In this document: piece by piece, positions 26,314 to 35,238 of the stretch
How positions within the stretch are numbered: the stretch's first letter is position 1
How the letters are laid out: every line of letters begins with the position of its first letter
Assembly: GCF_021168475.1 (NCBI RefSeq)
Contig: NZ_JAJOZT010000002.1
Coordinates: 248,001-312,000, forward strand
Direction of reading: 5' to 3'
Length of the DNA stretch: 64,000 nucleotides
Source: Pseudoclavibacter sp. 13-3
GTDB taxonomy: Bacteria; Actinomycetota; Actinomycetes; Actinomycetales; Microbacteriaceae
Made by a program: the position numbers and the translations under genes
The notes under the pieces: model-generated
Told to the model about the DNA's origin: nothing
Databases searched by the model: none
Seen by the model: only the letters and a program-made list of their open reading frames with translations

Positions 26314-27768
26314 ATGAGTGAGACCTTCACACTCCCCGACGTGGGCGAGGGCCTCACCGAGGCCGAGATCGTCAGCTGGCTGGTCAAGCCCGGTGACTCC
26401 GTCACGATGAATCAGACCGTGGTCGAGATCGAGACGGCGAAGTCGGTCGTCGAGCTGCCGGTGCCGTTCGCCGGCACGGTCGAACAGCTGCACGCCGACG
26501 TCGGAGACATCGTCGAGGTCGGCGAACCGCTGGTCACCGTCGCGGTCGCGGCTGCAGCGCCGTCGACACCCGCGCCACAGGCGACCGAGCCAGTGCAGGC
26601 ACCCGCTGCCGCGTCCGCACCGCAGCCGGCGGCCGCACCCGCGGCTCCCTCGGCCAGCCGTTCGGCCGACGCCGAAGAGGGCGGGGCGAACCTGGTCGGC
26701 TACGGCGCGAGCAAGCGACCGAAGTCGCGGCGCACGCGGCGCCACGCGGCCCACAGCACCTCGCAGCACACCCAGACCGACGCGCACACGGGCGGCTCGC
26801 CGCACAACGGTGCCGCAGTCTCCCGTTCGTCGGCCGCCGGGGCACAGGCACCGCATCCGCGAACGGGCAGTCCGAGCCTGCCCGCCATGGCCCGACCGCC
26901 GATCCGCAAGCTCGCCAAAGACCTGGACGTCAAGCTCTCAGAGATCACCGGCACCGGGCACGGCGGCGAGATCACTCGACAGGACGTCGTCGCGCACGCG
27001 CAGCAGATGAGCGTGTTCCGCAACATCGAGACGCCGGAATGGCCGGCCGGGCGCGAGCAGGTCGTGCCGGCCGGCGACCGCGACGAGGTGGTCAAGGTGC
27101 ACGGCGTGCGTCGGTCGATCGCCAAGGCGATGGTGTCGTCTGCGTTCACGGCGCCGCACGTGACCGTGTTCGTCGACGTCGATGCGACGCGCACCATGGA
27201 GTACGTGCGTCGGCTGAAGAACTCGCCGGCATTCGCCGGTGTCAAGGTCTCGCCGCTGCTGATCATGGCCAAGGCCGTGATCTGGGCCGCTCAGCGCAAC
27301 CCCGAGGTGAACTCGAGCTTCGACGACGAGCGCATCACCATTCACCACTACGTGAACCTGGGCATCGCCGCGGCGACCCCGCGCGGGCTGCTGGTGCCGA
27401 ACATCAAAGAGGCCCAGTCGCTGAGCCTGCGCGAACTGGCCCAGGCGCTCGGCGACCTGACGGCGACGGCGCGCGCCGGACGAACGCCTCCCGAGGCGAT
27501 GCAGCACGGCACGATCACCATCACGAACATCGGCGTCTTCGGCGTCGACGCGGGCACCCCGATCCTGAATCCGGGCGAGGTCGCGATCACCGCGATGGGA
27601 GCGATCCGGCAGAAGCCGTGGGTCGTCGACGGCGAGGTGCGGCCGCGTTTCGTGACCACGGTGTCGGCCTCGTTCGACCACCGCTGCGTCGACGGGGATG
27701 TCGCCAGCCGCTTCACCGCCGACGTCGCCTCGGTACTCGAAGAGCCCGCGCTGCTGCTCGATATCTGA
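26314..27768 (+). CDS. bkdC: Dihydrolipoamide acyltransferase E2 of the 2-oxoacid dehydrogenase complex
   Basis: A 484-residue E2 with one lipoyl domain (1-77, lipoylated Lys in [11 protein letters not shown] near 43). A long Ala/Pro and then Ser/His/Thr-rich linker follows. The peripheral subunit-binding domain (about 195-230) reads [19 protein letters not shown]. The C-terminal catalytic domain ends with [14 protein letters not shown], whose His and Asp are catalytic. A single lipoyl domain is normal for BkdC. No E3 (lipoamide dehydrogenase) gene is nearby, so E3 must be shared from elsewhere. A ribosome site GAGGAA precedes the start. Confidence 0.93.
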   Translation: MSETFTLPDVGEGLTEAEIVSWLVKPGDSVTMNQTVVEIETAKSVVELPVPFAGTVEQLHADVGDIVEVGEPLVTVAVAAAAPSTPAPQATEPVQAPAAASAPQPAAAPAAPSASRSADAEEGGANLVGYGASKRPKSRRTRRHAAHSTSQHTQTDAHTGGSPHNGAAVSRSSAAGAQAPHPRTGSPSLPAMARPPIRKLAKDLDVKLSEITGTGHGGEITRQDVVAHAQQMSVFRNIETPEWPAGREQVVPAGDRDEVVKVHGVRRSIAKAMVSSAFTAPHVTVFVDVDATRTMEYVRRLKNSPAFAGVKVSPLLIMAKAVIWAAQRNPEVNSSFDDERITIHHYVNLGIAAATPRGLLVPNIKEAQSLSLRELAQALGDLTATARAGRTPPEAMQHGTITITNIGVFGVDAGTPILNPGEVAITAMGAIRQKPWVVDGEVRPRFVTTVSASFDHRCVDGDVASRFTADVASVLEEPALLLDI

Positions 27769-27789
27769 CCTGCGTCGGAATATACACAT

Positions 27790-27799
27790 CGTATATACG
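27790..27799. promoter_or_regulatory. AT-rich palindrome upstream of gluA
   Basis: CGTATATACG is a perfect 10-bp palindrome in the AT-rich gluA leader region, about 60 bp upstream of a candidate -10 (TAAGAT, 27857-27862). It could be an operator; no regulator can be named. Confidence 0.35.
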
Positions 27800-27927
27800 G
27801 GTTTGCGGATGATGACCGCAGACTCGATGATTAATCTGCACGAAACATCTGTTCCGTAAGATTTGAAAGTGCGATGAGTGAGGCTCTTCTGGCCCTCGCT
27901 GCTGCTTCGCCTGAGAGGAGTAACGAG

Positions 27928-28686
27928 ATGACGACCAACACCGAAGGCCCCCGCCCATTGGTGCAGCTCACGGCTGTGAACAAGCACTATGGCGATCTGC
28001 ATGTGCTGAAAGACATCAACCTGACCGTGAACCAAGGTGAGGTCGTTGTGGTCATCGGCCCCTCAGGATCGGGAAAGTCGACTCTCTGCCGCACGATCAA
28101 TCGGCTTGAGGCCATTGACGACGGCACGATTCTGATCGACGGCAAGACGCTGCCCGAAGAGGGCAAGCAGCTTGCGGCGCTGCGTGCAGAAGTGGGCATG
28201 GTGTTTCAGTCGTTCAACCTGTTCGGGCACAAGACGATTCTGGACAACGTGACCATGGGCCCCATCAAGGTCAAGGGAGTGAAGACCTCGGCCGCCAAGA
28301 AGCTGGGCATGGACCTTCTGCAGCGCGTCGGGGTGGCCAACCAGGCCGGTAAACGCCCGGCACAGCTCTCTGGCGGTCAGCAGCAGCGCGTTGCGATCGC
28401 TCGTGCCCTGGCGATGGATCCGAAGGTGCTGCTCTTCGACGAGCCGACGAGCGCTCTGGACCCAGAGATGATCAATGAAGTGCTCGATGTGATGACCGAT
28501 CTCGCCAAACACGGCAGCACCATGATCGTGGTCACGCACGAAATGGGGTTCGCCCGGCGCGCCGCCGACCGAGTGGTCTTCATGGCCGACGGTGAGATCG
28601 TCGAACAGGCCACTCCCGAGGAGTTCTTCACGAACCCCAAGTCGGAGCGTGCGAAGAGCTTTCTGTCGAAGATCCTGACCCACTGA
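27928..28686 (+). CDS. gluA: Glutamate-type amino acid ABC transporter ATPase
   Basis: A 252-residue ABC ATPase of the polar amino acid uptake group. Walker A is GPSGSGKST, the Q-loop MVFQSFNLF, the signature [15 protein letters not shown] and Walker [14 protein letters not shown], with the H-loop in VTHEMGFAR. The ATG at 27928 has GAGAGGAG 7 nt upstream; an in-frame ATG at 27874 would add 18 unconserved residues. It is the first gene of a four-gene operon arranged like gluABCD of Corynebacterium. Confidence 0.93.
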   Translation: MTTNTEGPRPLVQLTAVNKHYGDLHVLKDINLTVNQGEVVVVIGPSGSGKSTLCRTINRLEAIDDGTILIDGKTLPEEGKQLAALRAEVGMVFQSFNLFGHKTILDNVTMGPIKVKGVKTSAAKKLGMDLLQRVGVANQAGKRPAQLSGGQQQRVAIARALAMDPKVLLFDEPTSALDPEMINEVLDVMTDLAKHGSTMIVVTHEMGFARRAADRVVFMADGEIVEQATPEEFFTNPKSERAKSFLSKILTH

Positions 28687-28748
28687 GGCGGGGCCAATCA
28701 GCCTGTTAGATCAGGTCGGTGACCACCGACCCCAACGAGAGGAAAACC

Positions 28749-29588
28749 ATGAACATGAGACGGAAACTGAGCGTGGCCGGTGCTCTCGCCGCAGCCGTGG
28801 GGCTGGCTCTCACGACCACCGCCTGTTCGTCAGGCGGCAGTGGCTCGGGCAGCGAAGACACCATCACCGTCGGTGTGAAGTACGACCAGCCGGGCATGGG
28901 CCTGAACGAGAACGGTGAGATCACCGGGTTCGACGCCGACATGGCACGAGAGATCGCAAAGCGGATGGGCAAAGAGGTCAAATTCGTCGAGTCGGTGTCA
29001 TCGCAGCGTGAGACTCTGCTGCAGAACGGCACGGTCGACATGATCCTCGCGACCTACACGATCAACGAGAAGCGCGATCAGGTCATCGACTGGGCAGGCC
29101 CGTACCTGAACGCCGGCCAGGACATCCTGGTCACCAGCGAGAATCCGAAGAACATCAATGGCCCCGGCGACCTCAACGGCAAGGTGCTGTGCGCGGTCGA
29201 GGGGTCGAACTCGACCGAGCGTCTTCGCGACCAGTACGCGCAGGATGCCCAGCTGTACCCGGCGCAGACCTACTCCGAGTGCATCGAGCTGCTGTCGTCA
29301 GGCAATGTCGACGCGGTGTCGACCGACGATGTCATTCTGGCCGGTTTCGCCGCGCAGGATCAGTACAAGGGCAAGTTCCAGCTGGTCGGAAAGCCGTTCT
29401 CCGAGGAGCCCTACGGCGTTGGCATCCCCCAGGGCTCAGACAAGTGCGAGGCGATCAACACGGCGATCAGCGACATCATCTCGGATGGCACGTGGGAGAA
29501 CTTCGTGAAGTCGAACTTCGGCGACAGCTACACGCCTGATCCCACGAAGAACCCGCCCACACCGCGCGGCTGCGACAAGAACATCTGA
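28749..29588 (+). CDS. gluB: Glutamate-binding lipoprotein of the ABC transporter
   Basis: A 279-residue solute-binding protein. The signal peptide has a basic start (MNMRRK), a hydrophobic core and a lipobox-like TTTAC at about 20-24, then a Ser/Gly linker. The mature part matches the SBP family 3 fold, with GFDADMAREIAKRMG and DMILATYTINEKR. The Arg/Asp/Thr residues of these segments normally bind the amino acid carboxylate and amino groups. It captures glutamate or a similar acidic amino acid outside the membrane. The ATG follows GAGAGG. Confidence 0.92.
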   Translation: MNMRRKLSVAGALAAAVGLALTTTACSSGGSGSGSEDTITVGVKYDQPGMGLNENGEITGFDADMAREIAKRMGKEVKFVESVSSQRETLLQNGTVDMILATYTINEKRDQVIDWAGPYLNAGQDILVTSENPKNINGPGDLNGKVLCAVEGSNSTERLRDQYAQDAQLYPAQTYSECIELLSSGNVDAVSTDDVILAGFAAQDQYKGKFQLVGKPFSEEPYGVGIPQGSDKCEAINTAISDIISDGTWENFVKSNFGDSYTPDPTKNPPTPRGCDKNI

Positions 29589-29612
29589 CCAGACGGTCAT
29601 GACTCATCAGGC

Positions 29613-29653
29613 GGGCTGCCGCCGGCATGCGCAGAGTGCGCCTGCGGCAGCCC
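29613..29653 (+). terminator. Stem-loop between gluB and gluC
   Basis: A perfect 10-bp stem (GGGCTGCCGC at 29613-29622, GCGGCAGCCC at 29644-29653) contains a second small hairpin (GCGCA-GAG-TGCGC). It lies 25 nt past the gluB stop and probably raises gluB mRNA relative to gluC and gluD by partial termination or 3' protection. Confidence 0.65.
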
Positions 29654-29673
29654 CCGCTACTAGAAGGGAATGA

Positions 29674-30381
29674 GTGAAGATGGGGAATCTGTTCTCTGAC
29701 ATCGGCTACCTCCTGGGAAAGTACGATGTGGTCGGTGCGTTCTGGGTGAACGTGCAGCTGACCCTGTGGGCCGGTGTGCTCTCGTTCCTGTTCGGGCTGA
29801 TCCTCGTGTCGATGCGCGTCTCTCCGGTGCCGAGTCTCAGCAGGGGCGCCGCGACGTATATCAACATCGTGCGAAACATCCCGTTGACCGTGATCATCCT
29901 CGCCTGTTCTCTGGGGCTGTGGGGTCAGCTCGGCATCGAACTGGCCGCCAAAGACTCACCCGACTTTCTCGCCCAGAACGGCTTTCGCCTCGCCGTTCTC
30001 GGCCTGACCGCCTACACCGCCTGCTTCATGGCCGAGTCGCTGCGTGCCGGGTTCAACACCGTTCCCGTCGGCCAGGCAGAGGCCGCTCGAGCCATCGGGC
30101 TCACCTTCGGGCAGACGATGCGTCTGGTGATCCTGCCCCAGGCCATTCGCGGCTCGATTGTGCCGTTGGGCAACACGCTCATCGCACTGGCGAAGAACAC
30201 CACCGTGGTGCAGGCCGCCGGGGTGGTGCAGGCTGCGTCATTCATGATCACGGGCATCGATCAGAACGGCAACATGATCTTCGCGGTCTTCACCATCGTC
30301 GCCATCGGCTGGGTGATCATCGTGCTGCCGATCGGTCTGATCTCCACATTCCTGTCAAAGCGGTTGGGAGTCGCCAGATGA
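29674..30381 (+). CDS. gluC: Glutamate-type ABC transporter permease
   Basis: A 235-residue inner-membrane permease of the HisM/GluC group with about five hydrophobic helices. The cytoplasmic EAA loop reads VGQAEAARAIGLTFGQTMRLVILPQAIR, which contacts the ATPase. GAAGGGA lies 4 nt before a GTG (29674) and 10 nt before an in-frame ATG (29680), so either may be the start. The stop overlaps gluD by 4 nt. Confidence 0.92.
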   Translation: MKMGNLFSDIGYLLGKYDVVGAFWVNVQLTLWAGVLSFLFGLILVSMRVSPVPSLSRGAATYINIVRNIPLTVIILACSLGLWGQLGIELAAKDSPDFLAQNGFRLAVLGLTAYTACFMAESLRAGFNTVPVGQAEAARAIGLTFGQTMRLVILPQAIRGSIVPLGNTLIALAKNTTVVQAAGVVQAASFMITGIDQNGNMIFAVFTIVAIGWVIIVLPIGLISTFLSKRLGVAR

Positions 30382-31235
30382 GTGAGAACGTCCTCTTCGA
30401 CGTGCCGGGGCCGAAGGGCCGCCGCCGTGCTCGAATCATCAATGTCATCAGCTGGGTCGTGATCCTGGGCGTTCTCGTCTACGTGCTCATCGCCCTGCAG
30501 CAGAAGGGCCAGCTCACTGCAGACAAGTGGTCGCCCCTGGTGTCTGCTCCCACGTGGACGGCCTATCTTCTTCCCGGTCTGCTGAGCACGGTGAAGGCTG
30601 CCGGTGCGGCCATCCTCTGCTCGATCGCCTTCGGTCTGCTGTTCGGCGTCGGCAGACTCGCCAGATTCGCTCCGCTGCGCATCGCATCGGGCATCGTCGT
30701 CGAGTTCTTCCGATCAGTGCCGGTACTGATCCTGATGATCTTCTTCTGGTACTTTCTCTCGTTCGGCAAGATCGTCGACGCCGGCAGCTCCCCCTTCTTC
30801 GCCGTCGTCGTGGGGCTCACCCTCTACAACGGCTCAGTCATCGCCGAGGTGGTTCGCGCCAGCGTCGAGAACCTGCCGAAAGGGCAGCGTGAAGCCGGCC
30901 TCGCCATCGGCATGACTCCCCGACAGGCGCTGCGGCTGATCGAGCTCCCGCAGGCTCTGGTGGTGATGATGCCGGCACTGGTCGCACAGCTGGTCGTGAT
31001 CATGAAAGACACGGCGCTCGGCTACATCGTGACATATCCCGAGCTGCTGCGGCAGGCGCGCCTGGTCGGTACGGCGAACGGCAACCTGATTCCCACGCTG
31101 ATCGTGGTGGCTGCGCTGTTCGTCGCGGTCAACTATTCTCTCGGGCGTCTGGCCGAGATCATCGCGAAGCGTCTGGAGCGTCGCACCGCCGGCTCGCCTG
31201 AGAAGGTGGAAGCGGCTGCCGGCCAGATCGTCTGA
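30378..31235 (+). CDS. gluD: Glutamate-type ABC transporter permease
   Basis: A 285-residue permease, partner of GluC. A cytoplasmic basic segment (GPKGRRRARI) precedes the first helix. The EAA loop reads KGQREAGLAIGMTPRQALRLIELPQAL. The start is within the ATGA overlap with gluC, so the two permeases are translationally coupled and should form a heterodimer. A 19-bp perfect hairpin ends the operon. Confidence 0.92.
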   Translation: MSENVLFDVPGPKGRRRARIINVISWVVILGVLVYVLIALQQKGQLTADKWSPLVSAPTWTAYLLPGLLSTVKAAGAAILCSIAFGLLFGVGRLARFAPLRIASGIVVEFFRSVPVLILMIFFWYFLSFGKIVDAGSSPFFAVVVGLTLYNGSVIAEVVRASVENLPKGQREAGLAIGMTPRQALRLIELPQALVVMMPALVAQLVVIMKDTALGYIVTYPELLRQARLVGTANGNLIPTLIVVAALFVAVNYSLGRLAEIIAKRLERRTAGSPEKVEAAAGQIV

Positions 31236-31236
31236 G

Positions 31237-31278
31237 CATCGTGGCACGGTCGCGGTACGCCGCGACCGTGCCACGATG
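31237..31278. terminator. Bidirectional terminator after gluD
   Basis: Arms 31237-31255 and 31260-31278 form a perfect 19-bp stem closed by a TACG tetraloop. It starts 2 nt after the gluD stop and ends 3 nt before the stop of the convergent gene. Confidence 0.9.
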
Positions 31279-31281
31279 ACG

Positions 31282-32088
31282 TCAGGCGGCGATGTGCACG
31301 GCCCGCAGCGCGCTGGGCTTCGGGGCCCAGATCGCAACGTAACGGCCGATCTTCAGGCCGTTGTCTCGGCTGATCTTGAAGAATGTGCCCGCCGGCGCAT
31401 CTGGCACGAGCGTGTCGGCAGCGACGGCCTTCTCGCAGTCTCCGCTCTTCACACTGGATCCGAGCGCCGAGAACGCCGCTTTCGAGAAGGCCGCGAATTC
31501 GTCGGGCGAAGTCTGCAGCCGGTCGGAGAAGGCTGCGGCCCAGGCCTGCGCGTGCTGCGGCGAGGCGGTGTGGCCGACGAGCAGCAGGGGAGTGACTGCT
31601 GCATCGTTGGTGCGGGTCAGCTGCACCGGAATCACGATCGGGTCGGCGACGAACCCGCTCTGCACGAAGGCCTGCTGGGCGCGCTGCAGGCGGCCGGCAG
31701 AAGTGGCCTTGTCGATCAGTGCAGCGATGATCGCGATGGCGAAGAGAATCAGCGGCCCCCAGACCAAGAGCCACAGGCCCGGTGAGAAGGTGCCGTCGCG
31801 TCCGGTGGTCGAGGCGAAGAGGTCGAAGAAGGTGGCGCTGGCCGCCTTGTTCTTGGCGTTGCCGAGCGAGATGAACGCCGAGATGATGTTGCGCACCAGC
31901 AGCACCAGGCCTGCGACGACACCGATGCCGACCACGAGACTCCACTTCGAACTCAGCTCGACGACGTCGCCGAAGCGTTTGGGATCGCTCTTGAGCTGCT
32001 GTTCGAGCACGGCCTCGGGGCGGGCCTGACCGCCAGCGTTCGAAGATGACGGAACACGGGGCGGCATGTTGGGTGGAACGGATGACAT
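31282..32088 (-). CDS. Membrane protein of unknown function
   Basis: I do not recognise a family. The 268-residue product has a Pro/Ser-rich N-terminal tail. Two hydrophobic helices lie at roughly 50-80 and 100-130 (LVVGIGVVAGLVLLV; LLVWGPLILFAIAIIAALI). A soluble C-terminal domain of about 135 residues follows with two Cys-poor alpha/beta stretches and Trp/Ala-rich segments. The start at 32088 has GGAG about 9 nt upstream. It is transcribed toward the gluD terminator and has no obvious operon partner. Confidence 0.7.
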   Translation of the reverse strand: MSSVPPNMPPRVPSSSNAGGQARPEAVLEQQLKSDPKRFGDVVELSSKWSLVVGIGVVAGLVLLVRNIISAFISLGNAKNKAASATFFDLFASTTGRDGTFSPGLWLLVWGPLILFAIAIIAALIDKATSAGRLQRAQQAFVQSGFVADPIVIPVQLTRTNDAAVTPLLLVGHTASPQHAQAWAAAFSDRLQTSPDEFAAFSKAAFSALGSSVKSGDCEKAVAADTLVPDAPAGTFFKISRDNGLKIGRYVAIWAPKPSALRAVHIAA

Positions 32089-32159
32089 GTGAACGGCTCC
32101 AATCGACGGTGTGATGCACTCTGCTCCCGCACCCACCGGCGTTGACAGGGGGGGGAGAC

Positions 32160-32196
32160 ACTGAAACCCCCGATCATCAAGATCGGGGGTTTCAGT
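32160..32196. terminator. Terminator downstream of rpmJ
   Basis: A perfect 16-bp stem (32160-32175 with 32181-32196) has a 5-nt loop (ATCAA). It lies about 40 nt past the rpmJ stop on the minus strand and upstream of the membrane-protein gene. Confidence 0.85.
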
Positions 32197-32234
32197 CTAT
32201 TACCGGCAAGACCGGTCAACGAGCCTCGTGAGGA

Positions 32235-32357
32235 TCAGCCCTGGCGGCCGTTCCAGCGCGGGTTCTTCTTGTTGATCACGTAGGTGTGGCCGCGGCGGCG
32301 AACGATCTTCGAGCCCGGCTTGTTCTTCAGTGACTTGAGCGATGCGCGAACCTTCAT
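32235..32357 (-). CDS. rpmJ2: Zinc-independent 50S ribosomal protein L36 (YkgO type)
   Basis: A 40-residue L36 reading [20 protein letters not shown], then [20 protein letters not shown]. The normal L36 has a CxxC...C...H zinc ribbon; this copy has no cysteine, so it is the C-minus paralog that replaces the zinc form under zinc shortage. GAGGAG precedes the ATG. It is divergent from the ECF gene whose promoter carries a Zur-like box, and close to the zinc transporter genes. A minus-strand -35-like TTGACG occurs in its upstream region. Confidence 0.93.
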   Translation of the reverse strand: MKVRASLKSLKNKPGSKIVRRRGHTYVINKKNPRWNGRQG

Positions 32358-32536
32358 GGTCACTCCTCTCTTCTCGGTTGTACGACATTTACCGAGGCGG
32401 CAAATACGTCAAAGCTGTGTGGGTATGCAACCCGACGCTCAAGCATAGCCCATTAACGCACTGGACGCACGATGTGTCTCACGCACCGGATGTACGGTGT
32501 GCCCGGCAACCGGCCGTCGCGATTTGACTCCGCCCC

Positions 32537-32559
32537 TATACTAATGAATATGATTCGCA
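32537..32559 (+). promoter_or_regulatory. Promoter with Zur-like box for the ECF gene
   Basis: TATACT (32537-32542) lies 7 nt before the ATG at 32550. TGAATATGATTCGCA (32545-32559) agrees with the actinobacterial Zur palindrome TGAAAATnATTTTCA at most positions and overlaps the expected transcription start, so Zur-Zn would block initiation. Confidence 0.6.
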
Positions 32560-33191
32560 ATAGAGCTTCTCTCGCTTCTCAAACGCAGCACGTCGCCGGT
32601 GCCACGGAGGCCGATCCAGGCTTTGTGCGCAGCGTCTGGCACTGGTCGACGCGTGAACTGCTCGTCGCCGCGGTGATCGGGGCATTCGGAGCCGTCATCA
32701 CCGCGGCGACGAAGGTCGCGGCGGTTGCGCTCTATGCGGTCTCGCCCATGATCGCCGCCCCGATGACCGGCACCGCCCTGTTCGTGGGCGTCTTGGCCGC
32801 CAGCCTCATTCGCCGGCCCGGCGCGGCGCTCGTGGCCGGCTTCGTCGCCGCAGTGGTGGTGACACCGTTCGGTGGCTTCAACCCGCGCAACATGGTCGCG
32901 GCGCTCGTGGTCGCGTTCGCGGTCGAACTGGCCATGCTCCTCGGCCGGTACCGGCGCTTCGGCCTGCTCAGCTGCATGGTCGCGGCGCTGATCAACGCGG
33001 TGTTCCTGTTCAGCATTCACTGGTTCGTCTGGCACCTGGCCCGCACTCCGCTCTGGGTGCAGGTCGGCACCGGGCTCTCGTTGCTGATCGGGCAGCTGCT
33101 CTGGGCTGAGATCGGTGTCTGGCTCGCTGGAGCTCTGCGTCGCGCCGGTCTGGTCGCGCCGATCCGGTCGGCGCGCACGCGTCAGCCGTGA
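32550..33191 (+). CDS. ECF-transporter substrate-binding membrane component, YkoE-like
   Basis: A 213-residue membrane protein with about six hydrophobic helices and the YkoE-type N-terminal block STRELLVAAVIGAFGAVI. Such S-components bind a substrate and recruit an ECF T-subunit plus two ATPases. No T or A subunit is adjacent, so it must use a shared module. YkoE is usually linked with hydroxymethylpyrimidine/thiamine, but the Zur-like box at the promoter and the zinc genes downstream point to a metal or metal-linked substrate. A leaderless start is likely because TATACT ends 7 nt upstream. Confidence 0.8.
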   Translation: MIRNRASLASQTQHVAGATEADPGFVRSVWHWSTRELLVAAVIGAFGAVITAATKVAAVALYAVSPMIAAPMTGTALFVGVLAASLIRRPGAALVAGFVAAVVVTPFGGFNPRNMVAALVVAFAVELAMLLGRYRRFGLLSCMVAALINAVFLFSIHWFVWHLARTPLWVQVGTGLSLLIGQLLWAEIGVWLAGALRRAGLVAPIRSARTRQP

Positions 33192-33263
33192 CGCCGGGCG
33201 CAGGCCGTCCGCGCCTCGACCGGTGCTGGGCTCGGCGGGCTGTGCACAGGATCCCGTGAGATA

Positions 33264-34463
33264 ATGAGCGCCGTGTCAGCCGCATCCGATAGTGCGAGCA
33301 GCTCTCGTGCCGCTCTGCGCCGTGACCGCACGGCTCTTCGAGAGCCTCCGATCGAGGTCGATCTGCAGACGGCCGCCGAGCGCGCAGAGCTGCTTCGCGC
33401 CGCTGCCGAGCGCCCGGCGACCGAATCGGTGGGCGAGTCGTCGCCGTCGGGCCACGAGGGTGCGCGCCCTCGCCGGGGGCGGATGCTCTGGTCGCTGATC
33501 GGGCTGCTCGCCTTGGTCGTGTTCGTCGTCGTTCGCATTGCGAGCCCGCTGCAGGATGTCACGTGGGGCGATGCCCTGAGCGACTGGATCACGCTGTCGC
33601 TCAGCGTGCTCGTCGAATCGACGCCCTTCGTGGTGCTCGGCATCATCATCGCCATCGCCCTGCGCTTCTGGCTGCCGCAGGGGCTGTTGCTCGATCACCT
33701 GCCGCGCAGCGGCTTCACCCGCCGAATCATCATCTCGCTGTTCGGCATCCTGCTGCCGGTGTGCGAGTGCGGCAACGTTCCAGTGACCCGAGGGTTTCTG
33801 AGCCGCGGCATGAGCATTGGCGATGCATTGACGTTTCTGGTGGCTGCCCCGATCGTGAACCCGGTGACGATCATCACGACCTATCAGGCGTTCGGCTGGC
33901 AGAACGGCGTGCTTGTCGGCCGTGTCATCGGCGCCTTGGTGCTGGCCAATCTGATCGGCTGGCTGTTCAGCCTCTATCCCGAGCAGCGTCGTCTGCTGAC
34001 CCCGGCCTTCGACGCAGCCTGTCGATTCGACGTGCATGAGCATGCGGGAGGCGGATTCGTCGGGCGGCTGCGACGCAGCGGCGGGGTCTTCCGCAGCGAA
34101 ACGCAGGCCATGCTGGTCGCTCTGGTCGGCGGCGCGTTCGTCGCCGGAGCCATACAGGTCTTCGTGCCACGACATGTGCTGGTCGATCTTGGCGCCGATC
34201 CGGTCTGGGGCGTCGTCGCCCTGATGCTGCTGGCGTTCGTCGTCTCGATCTGCTCGAATGTCGACGCGTTCTTCATTCTCGCGCTGGGCTCGACGTTTCT
34301 GCCGGGGGCACTGGTCGGGTTCCTCGTGTTCGGCGCGATCATCGACATCAAAATGCTGGCACTGCTGCGCACGACCTTCTCGACCCGCACGCTGGTCTGG
34401 CTGACGTCGATCGTGGCGCTGTTCGTGCTGGTACTCGGATCGGGGATGAATGCACTGGCCTGA
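33264..34463 (+). CDS. Permease of the PF03773 (ArsP_1 / YcgR) family
   Basis: A 399-residue membrane protein with about eight to ten helices after a 75-residue polar N-terminus. The family CxC-type motif is visible in LLPVCECGNVPVTRGFLSRG, followed by FLVAAPIVNPVTIITT. A second half-repeat has FVVSICSNVDAFFILALGS. These permeases pair with TIGR03943 proteins, and the pair is often under Zur control; the Cys/Glu/Asn residues could bind a metal. The start may be the ATG at 33264 or a GTG at 33273, which lies 7 nt after GATAAT (33260-33265). The next gene overlaps by 14 nt. Confidence 0.85.
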   Translation: MSAVSAASDSASSSRAALRRDRTALREPPIEVDLQTAAERAELLRAAAERPATESVGESSPSGHEGARPRRGRMLWSLIGLLALVVFVVVRIASPLQDVTWGDALSDWITLSLSVLVESTPFVVLGIIIAIALRFWLPQGLLLDHLPRSGFTRRIIISLFGILLPVCECGNVPVTRGFLSRGMSIGDALTFLVAAPIVNPVTIITTYQAFGWQNGVLVGRVIGALVLANLIGWLFSLYPEQRRLLTPAFDAACRFDVHEHAGGGFVGRLRRSGGVFRSETQAMLVALVGGAFVAGAIQVFVPRHVLVDLGADPVWGVVALMLLAFVVSICSNVDAFFILALGSTFLPGALVGFLVFGAIIDIKMLALLRTTFSTRTLVWLTSIVALFVLVLGSGMNALA

Positions 34464-35238
34464 GCACTTTCGGCGTTGGCACGGTGTCGTGATCGCCGTG
34501 GTTCTCTCTGCCTTCATCCTGTGGCTGGCGGCGCAGCACCATCTCGACCTCTATGTGAATCCGCGATACATCTGGTTCGCCGTGGTCATGGCCGCGGTCG
34601 CGCTGCTGCTGGGCGTGGTCTCGGTGGTGCTGCCCGATCTCGGCCACGACCACGACGACGACTATGACGGCCACCGGCATGACGACGGCGCGCGGCATCC
34701 CACGCGACGCATCCGACGCTGGCCGATGGTCAGCGGCATCGGTACCCTCGCCGTCGTGGCCATGCTCGCCGCCGCGCAGCCCACGACGCTCAGCGCCTCG
34801 CAGGCGGTGACGCGTGGCGAGGCTTCGGGCGGCACCACGCTGGCGCAGACGATGACCGGAGACATTGCGACGGTCGGTGCCGGACCTGAGTCGTTCACGA
34901 TGTCTGACTGGGCGTCGACGATGCAGCTGCGCGGCGATCTCTCGTTCTATGACGGGCACAGCGCGACGTTCTCGGGGTTCGTGACGCCAGATCGGCAGGA
35001 TCCCGACAACGTCATGCTCGTGACCCGGTTCATGGTCACCTGCTGCACGCTCGACGCGCAGCCGGTGTCGATTCCCGTCTACCGCCCCGGCTGGCAGACG
35101 ACCTACCCGGCGCAGTCGTGGGTCGAAGGCAGCGGCGGCTTCGCGGTGAACGCGAGCCGGTCGAGCCCGTACGCCGTCGTCTTCGCGCCGACCGACCTGC
35201 ACAGCATCGAGGAGCCCGGTGACCCGTATCTCAACTGA
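34450..35238 (+). CDS. TIGR03943-family membrane protein (YcgQ-like)
   Basis: A 262-residue partner of the upstream permease. Three hydrophobic segments lie in the first 120 residues. Between the second and third is a striking His/Asp-rich loop (GHDHDDDYDGHRHDD), a likely metal-binding patch. The C-terminal extracytoplasmic domain has the family motif VTCCTLDAQPVSIPV and GFVTPDRQDPDNVML. It overlaps both neighbours (14 nt and 20 nt), so the three genes are one translational unit. A role in zinc acquisition or delivery is inferred from family and context. Confidence 0.88.
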   Translation: MHWPEHFRRWHGVVIAVVLSAFILWLAAQHHLDLYVNPRYIWFAVVMAAVALLLGVVSVVLPDLGHDHDDDYDGHRHDDGARHPTRRIRRWPMVSGIGTLAVVAMLAAAQPTTLSASQAVTRGEASGGTTLAQTMTGDIATVGAGPESFTMSDWASTMQLRGDLSFYDGHSATFSGFVTPDRQDPDNVMLVTRFMVTCCTLDAQPVSIPVYRPGWQTTYPAQSWVEGSGGFAVNASRSSPYAVVFAPTDLHSIEEPGDPYLN

